Assembly (NCBI GenBank): GCA_001931875.2
Contig: MSJH02000514.1
Location: 1-11,502, forward strand
Reading direction: 5' to 3'
DNA from: Byssochlamys sp. IMV 00236
Taxonomy: Eukaryota > Ascomycota > Eurotiomycetes > Eurotiales > Thermoascaceae
DNA: 11,502 nucleotides
Within the stretch, counting starts at the first letter, position 1, and each line of letters opens with the position of its first letter. Both the position numbers and the translations under genes were made by a program. Below are positions 1-8,864 of this stretch, in pieces. The notes under the pieces were generated by a model, which had not been told where the DNA came from, did no database searches, and saw only the letters and a list, made by a program, of their open reading frames with translations.

Positions 1-664
1 CACTAGTTAAATTCTCGACGATGGCCCCCTTAGACAACATGGAATCATAATTAACCACAAGTAAATTCATCAAGCATGTAGATACAAGTTATGTAGTAGA
101 CTTTCAAATCATTGACTATAAATACCCTTATTATATTATCGACCAAAAGAGTCCTAAAAGTATTGACCTGTCTTTTGAGAATATAAAATAGATACTTTGT
201 GATAAAATAAGGATATAAAAACTATAATTATACAAAGGAAAAATAAGGACTTCTTATGAAATAGCACATGTCAGAGGCCCGAGAAATAGTTTTATTCGAT
301 TGTCTACTTATAATTTTAGAGAGCTTCTATTGTCATTGCATTGTATTTAGCTTCCAAATAAAGTAACTGCACAAAGAAACTAGAGCTGTCCATAACTTAT
401 AGAGTTACTACACAAGGTTAAGTCGTGTATGTAGTTTAAGGTATTATTTAGTTATATAGTTCTGTACAGCTGGTTGATCAGTTATGCTATTGTTATGTCT
501 GCCACTTTTGAAGTGTAGCTGACATGACAGATAAACTAAATACACAAAATTTATGCAGCAAAGATCTGTGGCTGAAATAGAAAGTCACAAATGTCACTTT
601 ATTTCTTGAGGGAAAAAGAAGAGGAACCTTTTTCTTTACTTTCAGAAAAAAAAAAAGAAAAGAC
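1..664. other. Intergenic region upstream of MRT4
   Basis: This AT-rich stretch contains no reading frame with recognisable protein character on either strand. The part next to the MRT4 start (about 610-664) is purine-rich, with an A-run at roughly 647-657, and presumably holds the promoter and 5' leader of that gene; no clear TATA box could be fixed. A short - strand frame at 316-393 (25 codons) could be the last exon of a gene reading out of this region, but nothing supports it beyond being open. Confidence 0.5.
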
Positions 665-1478
665 ATGCCTAAATCAAAACGCAGCACAGTTGGTAGGATT
701 AAGCCGTCGCTCATATAAAGTAGCAATAAATAACCCTAAGTAGTTTCTTTAACCAGAACCGATAAAAAAGGTCGAGAAGGAAAAGAGAAATTGATCAGCG
801 ATGTGAGTAGGATGATCTAAACAAGAAAAGTAAAAATTAAACAATTCATTAGATTCAAGATTGCGTTGACAATTTCAGCTACTTGTACTTGTTCTCAGTC
901 AAAGACATGCGTAATACGCATTTGAAGCAGGTTCGTAGTGACTTTAAGGATTCTCGTTTCTTTTATGGCAAGAATCGAGTTATGGCCAAAGCTCTTGGCA
1001 CAACACCTGAAACAGAGTATAAAGATGGATTGTCTGGAATAGCAAAGGTATGAAGTAATGTTATACGTATTCAGAGATGAGCTAATATTTTCCAAAGCAA
1101 TTAACAAATGAAGTTGGTCTACTCTTCACAAACAAAGGCCCACAAGAAGTGGAAACATACTTTAATGATTTTGTACAGCCGGATTATGCTCGATCTGGTG
1201 CTGTTGCTTCACAGACAGTCACTTTACCTGACGGTCCCGTGAAACGTGGAGTTGACCCAATGCCTCACAATATGGAACCTCTTATTCGATCACTTGGAAT
1301 GCCAACGGCCTTAAAAAATGGTATTGTAACATTACTTGTGCCATACACTATTTGTAATGAAGGGGACGTTTTGACTACCAACCAAGCACATCTTTTAAAG
1401 TTATTTTATCATCAGCTCGCTGAATTTAAGGTTGATATCATTAGTTATTATCATCAAGGCCAGGTTTACCAGTTATAG
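665..1478 (+). CDS. MRT4: mRNA turnover protein 4 (Mrt4), ribosome assembly factor
   Basis: Spliced model: exons 665-692, 744-802, 853-1047 and 1098-1478; introns of 51, 50 and 50 nt, all GT-AG. It encodes 220 aa, against about 236-239 aa in yeast and human. The N-terminus MPKSKRSTVV followed by SLTRTDKKG is the conserved Mrt4 start and fixes the ATG; without the tiny 28-nt first exon this would be lost. The L10/P0-like domain fills the rest: CVDNFSYLYLFSV, MRNTHLKQVR, GKNRVMAKALG, MPTALKNGIVTLL, CNEGDVLT and AEFKVDI all match the family. From family knowledge, Mrt4 is a nucleolar paralogue of stalk protein P0. It occupies the P0 site on pre-60S rRNA and is removed by the Yvh1 phosphatase. 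As expected, there is no acidic P0 tail; the protein ends GQVYQL. The gene lies 120 bp upstream of the next one on the same strand. No breaks are seen. Confidence 0.93.
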
Positions 1479-1513
1479 AAGAAAAGCACCATGTAAAATT
1501 CATTTAGCATTTT

Positions 1514-1519
1514 AATAAA
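1514..1519 (+). terminator. Poly(A) signal of MRT4
   Basis: A canonical AATAAA lies 36 nt after the MRT4 stop codon and upstream of a T-run (about 1572-1584). It fits the 3' end of the MRT4 transcript, in a 120-bp gap before the next start codon. Confidence 0.6.
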
Positions 1520-1598
1520 GTAACCATTGCTGCTTTATCTAAGCCACACTAAGTGTACCAAAGACATCTTCCCCTTTTTTTTTTCTTGTTTGCATCTC

Positions 1599-2949
1599 AT
1601 GTCTGAACTTACGTCTTATGGTATTCACTAGAAATTGTTCAACTTTAGCTTAAGCTCACGAAGAGCAATATCTTACCATAGAACAACAACGTTTGATAAA
1701 CATTCAATCGAACGAACAATTACTGATCCAATTGGGCATCAAATCAGCGCGTACTGCAGCTCTCGAAAGCTGCGTTATAAGGTGGTATATTTCAAAGAGA
1801 AGGCGATTGTAAAGCTAACAACTCTCCGTAGTAACTCTGAAAAAAACACGAAAAGGCGCAAAGTACATAGTAAACGTAAGCATGCTTGTATAGCTTTACT
1901 GTAACTGACAAAATATATAGCAAAACAGAGCAGAGCTGCTGTATTAGCCACTAGAAAATCATCAAGACTAAAAGGAGAAGAACCGCGCCCTTTAGAAGAG
2001 GACGCTGATTTAACAGAAGATAAGGTAACGTCGAATTGATAGATTATTATCAATATTTATATTTTTCTAGAGTGAGCCACTTGAAGATTATGACGGTAGC
2101 CGTTTAGTCACAGCAGATGAATACTTTGATGATGAAATCAAATCGAATGCCATTAGGGTGGACGGTCATTTCTACGGGTGGGTAAATCCAGTGATTATGA
2201 ACAAGCATGGCATTGAACCATCTGCTAAAGAAGCCTGGGAAAAGAACGGTGGAGGTACTTTTTCTTTTCTTGATCCCACAGGTACGGGCAAGAAGAGGAA
2301 AAAGGGGACTTTATCAAATGCAAAGGTATAAATAGAAAAGTTAGCATAAGGATGGAAAACTTATGATATACTCATAGGCAGATGCATTAAAGATGTTCAA
2401 GAAGAATCCGAATCAATATTTCTATAGACATAATGAACCAGGTGAGGAACAATGGCTTCATGATTGGTCAGATGAGGAAAAGAGCTTGTTTCTAAAGGTT
2501 AGTTTCTGTTTGATAACTATGTGATGCTAAAACATTATTAGATTGCTAACGAACATGGTTGTGGAGACAAGGTATATATAATATACACATATATATATGT
2601 GTGTGTGCATGAACGTTAAATATATATTTAACCTCGTTAAAAGTGGGGCTTATTCGCTACTTATATACCACATCGGTAAGGTTTATCTCCCATTGATTAC
2701 ATGATTCTTATTAAAGTCAACACACAGTGTAGGTTATCAATGCAGCAGTAAGTTTATTAAAGACGATAAAGAAAAAGAGACTCTAAAAAACGATTAGATT
2801 TTTATCGCCAAGTCATATTGAAGAATGGGTTGATATTTGATCCAAACTATAGGGTAAGCTTGAATAATGGAAATCTATCAGTTGTATATATTTACATATT
2901 AAAGTACACGTCTTCTGGTACACCCATTTATGTTGGTCTACGTCGTTAG
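1599..2949 (+). CDS. SANT/Myb-like domain nuclear protein
   Basis: Spliced model with eleven exons: 1599-1620, 1682-1781, 1832-1875, 1921-2024, 2071-2325, 2378-2497, 2542-2571, 2644-2675, 2728-2747, 2798-2853 and 2905-2949 (275 aa). Every intron is GT-AG and 44-72 nt long, and phases agree throughout. The N-terminus (MSELTSYEQQRLINI, then NEQLLIQLGI) resembles the short 'YE..RL.NI..N..LL..LG' start seen in several nuclear proteins such as WDR76/Cmr1. It is followed by a basic stretch and RKSSRLKG, a possible nuclear localisation or DNA-contact patch. The middle (about residues 90-175) has a GHFYGWVNP block of unknown role. Residues about 203-251 form a SANT/Myb repeat with W205, W226 and Y245 in the usual three-aromatic spacing. 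That suggests chromatin or DNA binding. I do not recognise an orthologue and assign no specific function. The last intron (2854-2904) is 51 nt without a stop, so retaining it would add 17 residues in frame. Confidence 0.78.
2572..2608 (+). repeat. TA/TG dinucleotide microsatellite inside an intron
   Basis: Intron 7 of the SANT-protein gene (2572-2643, 72 nt) is the longest of that gene. Its 5' half consists of an irregular TA run turning into a TG run. The donor is GTATAT and the acceptor TTAAAAG. The extra length over the ~50-nt norm is explained by this repeat, so intron length may vary between strains. Confidence 0.75.
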
Positions 2950-3013
2950 TGATTACTAATACGTATAAGCGTCATATTGTCGATTAATAAATGTCCTATT
3001 GAATACCCTTTTA

Positions 3014-3019
3014 AATAAA
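3014..3019 (+). terminator. Poly(A) signal of the SANT-protein gene
   Basis: AATAAA lies 64 nt after the proposed TAG stop and 200 nt before the next start codon. It supports ending the gene at 2949. Confidence 0.5.
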
Positions 3020-3123
3020 ACTCTGTATCAAAGCTATGCAATTTGTTCTCACGACACATTTTTATAAGGTTTAAAGTACTGACTTTTGTGGAGAAGGCAT
3101 TTTATTTCAATGTGCGCCTTTCG

Positions 3124-3167
3124 CTTTTTCTCTTTCTCTCTTTCTTTTTTTTTCCCTTTTTCTTTTT
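3124..3167 (+). promoter_or_regulatory. 44-nt pure pyrimidine tract in capping-enzyme promoter
   Basis: An uninterrupted C/T run ends 53 nt before the ATG of the capping-enzyme gene. Such tracts are common in fungal core promoters just upstream of transcription starts, so this probably marks the promoter/leader; that role is inferred. No TATA box is evident between it and the preceding gene. Confidence 0.45.
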
Positions 3168-3220
3168 AAATAATAATTTTTATCACAAAAAAGATTAAAC
3201 AGAGCAATAAACTTTTATTC

Positions 3221-6200
3221 ATGCCAAATTCAGAAAATGGTCAACTTCCAGAGTTCATTGGAAAACGCGTAGATCCAACTTATAGCAAGATACTACAACA
3301 AAAACTAAAGGAATTGTTGCATACGACGAGTGATAGGTAAACATACGAACACAGCTGTGTGTTTACATAATTGTTCACTTTATAGCATCAACAGCTTTCC
3401 TGGATCTCAACCCGTTTGTTTTGAATCCAAGCATCTGATTGACATTGAACGTGAAGATTATTATGTTTGCGAAAGGTCAGATGGAGTACGTTATTTATTA
3501 CTTTTTGTTCAATCACCAAAAGGACCAGCTTCATTTCTAGTAATATTCATCTCTTTTACGCGGTATTCATACTTACACGCTTAAATATAGTATGATCGTA
3601 ATCGATATTGGTACTATGTACCGAATTTATTATTCCCTACTAGAGGAAGAGAGAATGAATATCTAAAAGATACACTGATGGATGGTGAACTGGTATTGGA
3701 TGTTGATGATAAAAAGGTAAGTATAAATTACTCATACAAACTATGACTTATGCTCTTAAAGAAAACCTGGAGATATCTGATATTCGACTTGATGGTTGTA
3801 AATGGATTAAGCATAGTACAACGCTCATTTAATACCAGACTTGGAGTAAAGATTGATAAGCTTGAGTAAAATATGAAATATCTAATCTTACAATACAGAT
3901 GTTACAGCAAGATGTTATTCAACCACTCAACATGGGCTTAAGAAATTTGGCAGAAACGGATAGACCGCCCTTTAGGTATAGCATATTGCGACTTTATGTA
4001 TATATCTCTAACAAAATTACATCAGTGTCGAACTGAAAAAAATGGAAAGATCTTATGGACTACATTTAGTATTTGACCAAATACCTAAATTAAAGCATAA
4101 AACTGATGGCATCATTTGGACACCTGTTAAATATCCATATACATCAGGCACTTGTCAGAAACTGTAACCTGTAAAAAGCATATAGATCAATGCATTTTTT
4201 TACTTACTCCTATTCTTTTCCATCCCTTTTTTCTCTTTCTTAGACTGAAATGGAAGCCGCCTGAATCAAATACAGTAGACTTCAGAATTGCTGCCAGGTG
4301 GAGTAAAGAACATAAGCCGATCTATTCAATCGAAGTATTATCACATGGTGTAACCTACAAGTTTTATGATCATTTTCAACCTGAACCTGCTTTAGCCACC
4401 GAGTAAGAAGTGACGAAACTTCTAGAGTCAAAGCTAATGATTTATTGTAGATGGAAGAGCCATTTGCCTGATGGAAGGATAGCAGAGTTTAGGTCGGTGT
4501 ACCAACCTATGCAGCTATTGATATACTAAATTTGTTGTATGTGTTTAGGTATGATCCTGATTGCGAAGTAACTATAGTAGAGCAAGGTTATGCGCCAACA
4601 GTTAGAAAAGGAGGCTGGAGGTAATGCGTTGATTATTGTATTTTATATTTTTACTTATCAGCAACTTAGATTTGTACGATTCAGGGATGATAAAGGCATA
4701 GCCAACGATGAGAATGTGGTGAAAAAGATTTTAAACAGCATTAAAGATGGTGTTACAAAAGAACAGCTACTGTCATGCATGGATAGAGTACGTGCTGCTT
4801 GGAAAGCACGAGAAAAAGGACTTCCTATGCCTCCTTTGCCTTCCAAACATGCCTTAAAATCCCCCAGTTCTGATCAGAGCAAAACAGACAGCAACTTCAC
4901 ATCTACCTTACCAGCTGCTGCGACCTGCTCAAAGATAACATCTGATGCAAGACCAAGTTCAAGACAGTTCTCATCATTTGACGATTCAGATATCCCTGCG
5001 CGCTTCACAAAACGCAAAACATCGGAAACATCATTCTCTGTTAAAACGGAAACAAGCGAAGGGATTGACGGAAATCTTCCAGAAAGGAAAAAGTTGAAAG
5101 GCACCATAACAAGTAAAGGAGAGCAGCTAAAAGAATTTACAGGCATTACAGAGAATGACAGCATTGCAAATGATACACAAGTAACAAAACAAGTAGGAGA
5201 TGATCATTCTGCTCAGTTTGAAAGGATTATAAGCGATAGCAAAACAGAATATCTTAAAAATGAATTAAGCCCGGATAATATAGACTCAGCATTACAAGAA
5301 AAGCAAGCTGATGCAAAAGCTACAGTAACAATGGAACGTACATTAAAAGAAGTTATTTCAGTTAAGCATTCGCCTTTGCAATCTCCGAATAACGAATCTA
5401 GCACGCAAGGAAAACATAGCCTCCCTACTGATATACAAAAAAAAGTGGAAAATATACCTGATGCAACTGTTCAAACATCCTCTTTGCTAGAACATGTTAC
5501 TGAACGACGACCGTCACATACTGGAGGGCTAGATGGTTCTTTGTCGACTAAGCAGCAATTAAAGAGCGTATCTGGAACGTGTTCGTTTACTTACCCTTCT
5601 TTAGTTTCAAAGGAGCAAGAGATGATACGATCGTCAGATTGTTTAAAAGGTCAAGGTGTTGCTTCAAAACGCGCCAACAATCCACTTTTCGAAGCCTATC
5701 CTGCTACAAGCGAAGATAAATTTGTCACGGAAGGAGATCAAACGTCTATAAAAGTACGACAAGCACGTTCATTTGAAGGTTTATCCCAAAGCAAAATGAC
5801 GACGGCAACAGCAACAACAATTCCAAAGGTCAGCTATACACCCACTTCTAATTCAGATATGCAATACCTCGAACAGGAACGAGGACGAAGTGCAAATAGT
5901 CACGCTTTTATTAAAGTGCCACCAATATCACAAAATATTGAATATAAACCAAGATCTTCATCTCTCTCGAATATTCACCACTTACTGTCGTCATCTGAAG
6001 AACTCGGAGAAAAAAACAAGAAAAATAATAGCAAGGATATAAGCAATGCGAATGATGAGTATAAATCTGATACTTTTTTACATTCAAAGAAGGCAAAGAT
6101 GAAAGCATGGCCACAATTACAACATCATATTACGCAACAATCATCGTCTTCAGTTCCGATCGAGCATGAACAAGCGGATAGAACAGATCATCAATATCAG

Positions 6201-6605
6201 CAACAGCATTTATCGTACTTACAAAAGCATACACAAAAAGCATTTTATACACCTGTCCAATTTATAAACTTTCATGCAGAAAGAAGAACTCAGCAGGGGC
6301 TGAACCCAAGGAAAGATCAATTTTTGATATTTCAGAGTGAAAGTAACGCGCAACCACTTTCTACACAGCCAAAGCAAAGATCTTATAGCAATATATGGAA
6401 AACAAACAACAATGTGAGTAACTTTAGGTCTGACTATCAACCCTGCACCCATGAGCCAGAGAGCCCTCAACAATCAAAAGGTGACAATGACCCAGCAAAT
6501 TGCGATTATTATAGGTATGGACAACAGGTTGCCCATACAACACCACAACAAGAAAAACCAAAATCCAGCAATATAAAATCAAAGCTAGACTTCATTTTGA
6601 ATTAA
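3221..6605 (+). CDS. CEG1: mRNA capping enzyme, GTP:RNA guanylyltransferase (motif I Lys replaced by Arg; long C-terminal tail)
   Basis: Spliced model: exons 3221-3336, 3386-3539, 3591-3716, 3762-3845, 3899-3975, 4026-4163, 4244-4402, 4451-4492, 4549-4620 and 4670-6605; 967 aa. All introns are GT-AG (45-80 nt) and phases agree. From family knowledge, the nuclear enzyme moves GMP from GTP to the 5' diphosphate end of nascent mRNA through a lysyl-GMP intermediate. Fungal forms work with a separate triphosphatase. Core motifs are in order: FPGSQPV (43-49), motif I CERSDG (67-72), motif III DGELV (121-125), IIIa WRYLIFD (135-141), IV KTDGIIWTPV (211-220), V LLKWKPP (232-238) and VI RFRDDK (326-331). 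Motif I should read KxDG, but codon 3474-3476 is AGG (Arg69), so as read the enzyme lacks its nucleophile. After residue ~373 comes a ~595-residue tail rich in Ser, Gln, Asn and Lys with basic patches (RKKLKG, KRKTSE); yeast Ceg1 is 459 aa in total. The ATG is the first in frame. Confidence 0.9.
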
Positions 6606-6618
6606 AGCTTGTAAACTA

Positions 6619-6624
6619 AATAAA
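6619..6624 (+). terminator. Poly(A) signal of the capping-enzyme gene
   Basis: AATAAA begins 14 nt after the TAA stop. It fits a short 3' UTR for the capping-enzyme transcript. Confidence 0.5.
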
Positions 6625-7265
6625 GACACACATTGGTAAAAGTAAAGGCCAACGATGCAAGCTCTGAAATATCTTGGCAAATTTAATAACTTTGCAAAAT
6701 TTAGTGAAGCTATTTAATATGCAAAATCCTCCTTTTTATTTGGGAAGCACGACATGCATAACAGTATTCAGACTTGCGTGTTTATATCGGACCCCTTTAT
6801 ACCTTGGCCATCAAGAACCTTAAACATGCCCAGATTTTATTCAGTCTTTGCTGCTACCTTCTAATATAAATTAATATAAATTATAGAGCTCAAAATGAGG
6901 AAACCCTTAATTGTTGAGTACAATCAAATGTTAGTAAGTCTCTTATATAAACGTTCTTGTTAAACATCACATATCGCTGGCATATGCAACTAGGGACACT
7001 GCGAAACCTAAAAAAAAAAGTAATACTTTCTAAATTGCAAACTGTTCTTTTGAAAGAGGACTGAAAGCTGGTCAATGTAAAATGCCTTATAACACAATAT
7101 TCATTTGTATAATATAAGTGAAGGTGATTTTACTGTGAAATGTGTTTTTAACGATAGCTTTACTTACATAAGGCACCACTTGTCATAAATTTCGTATTGA
7201 CAATTCTAGCTCATAGTAACTAGAGGACTAATGAATAAAAAAATAAGGTATTATTCATTTTATAC
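6625..7265. other. Intergenic region without recognised content
   Basis: AT-rich sequence between the capping-enzyme gene and the TnpB-like relic. I read both strands and found no convincing coding segment, tRNA-like fold or repeat. The open frames present are short and of low-complexity or random composition. Confidence 0.5.
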
Positions 7266-7694
7266 TTATCGAGGCGTTAAGGAATGCACTGCCGTTATAG
7301 ACAACGCATTAAATCCAGGAGCACCATTAGTCTTTTGAAGGTCTTGTGAAGGGGAAGGACTTTCACTGTCGTGTTTTGATTTGTAAAAAAAGATATTATA
7401 CATATTTAATGTACTGTTCACATCGTGATTCCACACTTGAGGACAGAGTATACTCTTCGCTTTGATCTAGTAATAGAGATACTATTTAATTGATTGATTT
7501 TACACTTGTTACATATATGACTTGTTAAATACCCGTCAATATAAACAAATTTGGCCCTCTCATCAGATTGTTTACATTCCCGTTTGATTTCTTCAATAAT
7601 ATGTTTAGTAGATGCAGCTTGCTTTCCTTTCAGTCTTTACAAAATAACCATTTCCGAACGCAAATATCCGCTTCCGTTGAGAGGAAAAGAGAGA
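7266..7694 (-). pseudogene. TnpB/Fanzor-like RuvC nuclease, broken C-terminal fragment
   Basis: Read on the - strand, three linked frames give the C-terminal part of an IS605-OrfB/TnpB/Fanzor-type protein. Frame one (7694 to ~7637) carries RIFAFGNGYF. After a shift near 7637, frame two (to ~7436) reads KGKQAASTKHIIEEIKRE and then YIDGYLTSHICNKC, the usual '(V)DEY.TS..C..C' zinc-ribbon entry. After a second break near 7436, frame three carries WNHDVNSTLNM, the RuvC-III 'WNRD.NA..N' block, and runs to a TAA at 7266-7268. The second CxxC pair, expected between LK and WNHD, is absent, which indicates a small deletion. The position usually E in 'DEY' is G (7532-7534). From family knowledge these are RNA-guided nucleases found in prokaryotic and eukaryotic transposons; this copy cannot be active. 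The N-terminal two thirds is missing; an LTR begins ~115 bp further upstream. Family assignment rests on motif recognition only. Confidence 0.68.
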
Positions 7695-7813
7695 TCAACA
7701 GGAGGTAGAGGTACTTGTTTGCTTCTGTTTGTATTTTGGTTTTTAGTGCCAATTGTACTTAATTTTGCTACGTAATGGTATACAAGGCACAAAGCAAAAG
7801 CTAATTATTAATC

Positions 7814-7819
7814 TTTATT
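7814..7819 (-). terminator. LTR poly(A) signal
   Basis: AATAAA on the - strand, six bases inside the outer LTR edge and present in both LTR copies. It would serve 3'-end formation of the element's transcript. Confidence 0.4.
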
Positions 7820-8090
7820 CTGAGATAAAGACAGAAGGAACAAACAATTAAATTAAGGATCTACTATTTATAATTGCTATCAAATGGCTGGTAAGCCACT
7901 ATACTGAGCGTGGATTATAATTACTGAGGATATGATTGACTAACGGTTCCTGAATTCATAAAGGAAACTTTTTAATTCATTCCTGACACTGATCTTATTG
8001 TTCATTTCATGATCTGGGTTACGATACTGCTTTTACCATAAAAGGATTATCCTTTAAAGAAGTGTATCCTTTCATATAAAGAAGTAGTGA

Positions 8091-8098
8091 TTTATATA
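8091..8098 (-). promoter_or_regulatory. TATA-like box in the LTR
   Basis: TATATAAA on the - strand, about 137 nt inside the LTR from its TG start. This is a plausible U3 promoter element for - strand transcription of the retrotransposon. Next to it, two imperfect ~20-nt repeats (ATCCTTT...AAAGAAGT, about 8049-8087) may be part of U3. Confidence 0.4.
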
Positions 8099-8238
8099 CA
8101 AAGGAGAGATTCTATTTAATTTGACTTATTACTAAAAGTGTGTACATGTAATCTTAATATATGAATTCATTCTATTCATACTGACTCCAGTCGTCTATCT
8201 CAATGTCAGTCATAAGCAGACATTGTCCTACGACATAA

Positions 8239-8247
8239 TCCCCTCCC
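8239..8247 (-). promoter_or_regulatory. Polypurine tract
   Basis: GGGAGGGGA on the - strand sits between the chromodomain stop codon (8256-8258) and the LTR start at 8235. That is where an LTR element primes plus-strand DNA synthesis. Its position supports the inner LTR boundary. Confidence 0.6.
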
Positions 8248-8255
8248 AGGTATGA

Positions 8256-8864
8256 TCAATGCCGCTTAGATCTTTTATTGGAATTATAGCCTTTACTAAC
8301 TCCTTTATATGTTGTAGACGAATGGCTGTTTCCGTCAAAATCCAAGGACATCTTTCTTTTACCCGATTTGGAATTTACTGTACTTACATTGTCAGTAGAT
8401 TCATATTTGTTAGATTTCATACTATGCTTCCTTTTAATATCTTCAGGTATTACACCAATTCTTTGCCAGTATTCAGTGATGAATCTAGGATCAGCAAAGT
8501 TGGTAGCAGGTTCCCATGTGTCGTCGCTTTTACTATAACCTTTCCATCTGCACTTATAAAGATATTTACCTTTTTCCTTTTTATGTGTCAGAATGGCTTC
8601 CACTTGATAGAGCTTATATGTAGATATAAGCTCATCTTGAGAGATAAGTTTTAAGGCAGAAGGTGGGTAATTTTTAGGTAATAATTCACCCATTTCATCT
8701 TCTAATACATACGATCCCCCTTGAGTAATTCTTTTCACTTTATAAGGGCTGTGATAATCAGGGTCTAGCTTAGTGGTCTTTACATTTACTTTTACCATTA
8801 CATAGCTATTTTTGGGGATCGTTATAAGCATATGTGACGCATCAAACCTTACTTTCTGTTTGTT
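8256..8864 (-). pseudogene. Chromovirus integrase C-terminus: GPY-like module and chromodomain
   Basis: A - strand frame opens near 8864 and has its first ATG at 8829-8831. It first gives the linker typical after the integrase core (KVRFDASHM, SYVMVKV). Then comes a GPY/F-like module (LDPDYHSPYKVKRI, GSYVLEDEMGE) in which the usual GP is SP. The chromodomain is YQVEAILTHK, YKCRWKGYSKSDDTWEP, TEYWQ; the aromatic-cage positions Y, W and W are all kept. After it is a ~60-residue Lys/Ser-rich tail ending KRSKRH. From family knowledge, such chromodomains tether integrase to modified histones and steer insertion. The segment itself is open, but it is in a different frame from the upstream integrase core, with the shift near 8865-8885, so it is part of a broken pol gene. 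Confidence 0.85.

Larger units (their letters stand above)
7809..8235 (-). repeat. 3' LTR of the chromovirus (complete copy)
   Basis: Positions 7809-7996 repeat at 11315-11502 with three A/G differences (7823, 7873, 7964) and no indel. The outer edge at 7809 is where the two copies stop matching. The inner edge at 8235 is inferred from a - strand TGTCG start just after a polypurine tract. On the - strand the LTR carries a TATATAAA-type box (8091-8098) and an AATAAA (7814-7819) near its end. The edge at 7809 does not give the common ...CA terminus, so either boundary could be off by a few bases. Confidence 0.82.

Noticed and set aside
316..393. A 25-codon - strand frame that might be the last exon of a gene
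   Set aside because: It is short, has no family match I recognise, no downstream poly(A) signal I trust, and a stop just upstream without a clear acceptor.
493..726. A 77-codon - strand frame at the left
   Set aside because: It overlaps the MRT4 promoter and first exon and is mostly the translation of A- and purine-rich runs; no protein character.
3470..3480. The K-to-R change as a splicing or frame artefact
   Set aside because: The bases before and after are in one exon and one frame, matching the family on both sides. No GT-AG pair nearby could change only this codon.
3330..3584. A small independent + strand gene
   Set aside because: It is exon 2 of the capping-enzyme gene (FPGSQPV ... 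CERSDG) read into the flanking introns.
4590..4669. An ATG at 4590 that would start a separate 671-aa protein
   Set aside because: The frame crosses exon 9 out of phase and reads through the intron at 4621-4669. The sequence after 4670 continues capping-enzyme motif VI, so it is the last exon of that gene.
7551..7775. A 74-codon + strand frame
   Set aside because: It is the antisense of the TnpB-like relic and has no similarity of its own.
8259..8654. A 131-codon + strand frame
   Set aside because: It is the shadow of the chromodomain frame, which has clear motifs on the other strand.
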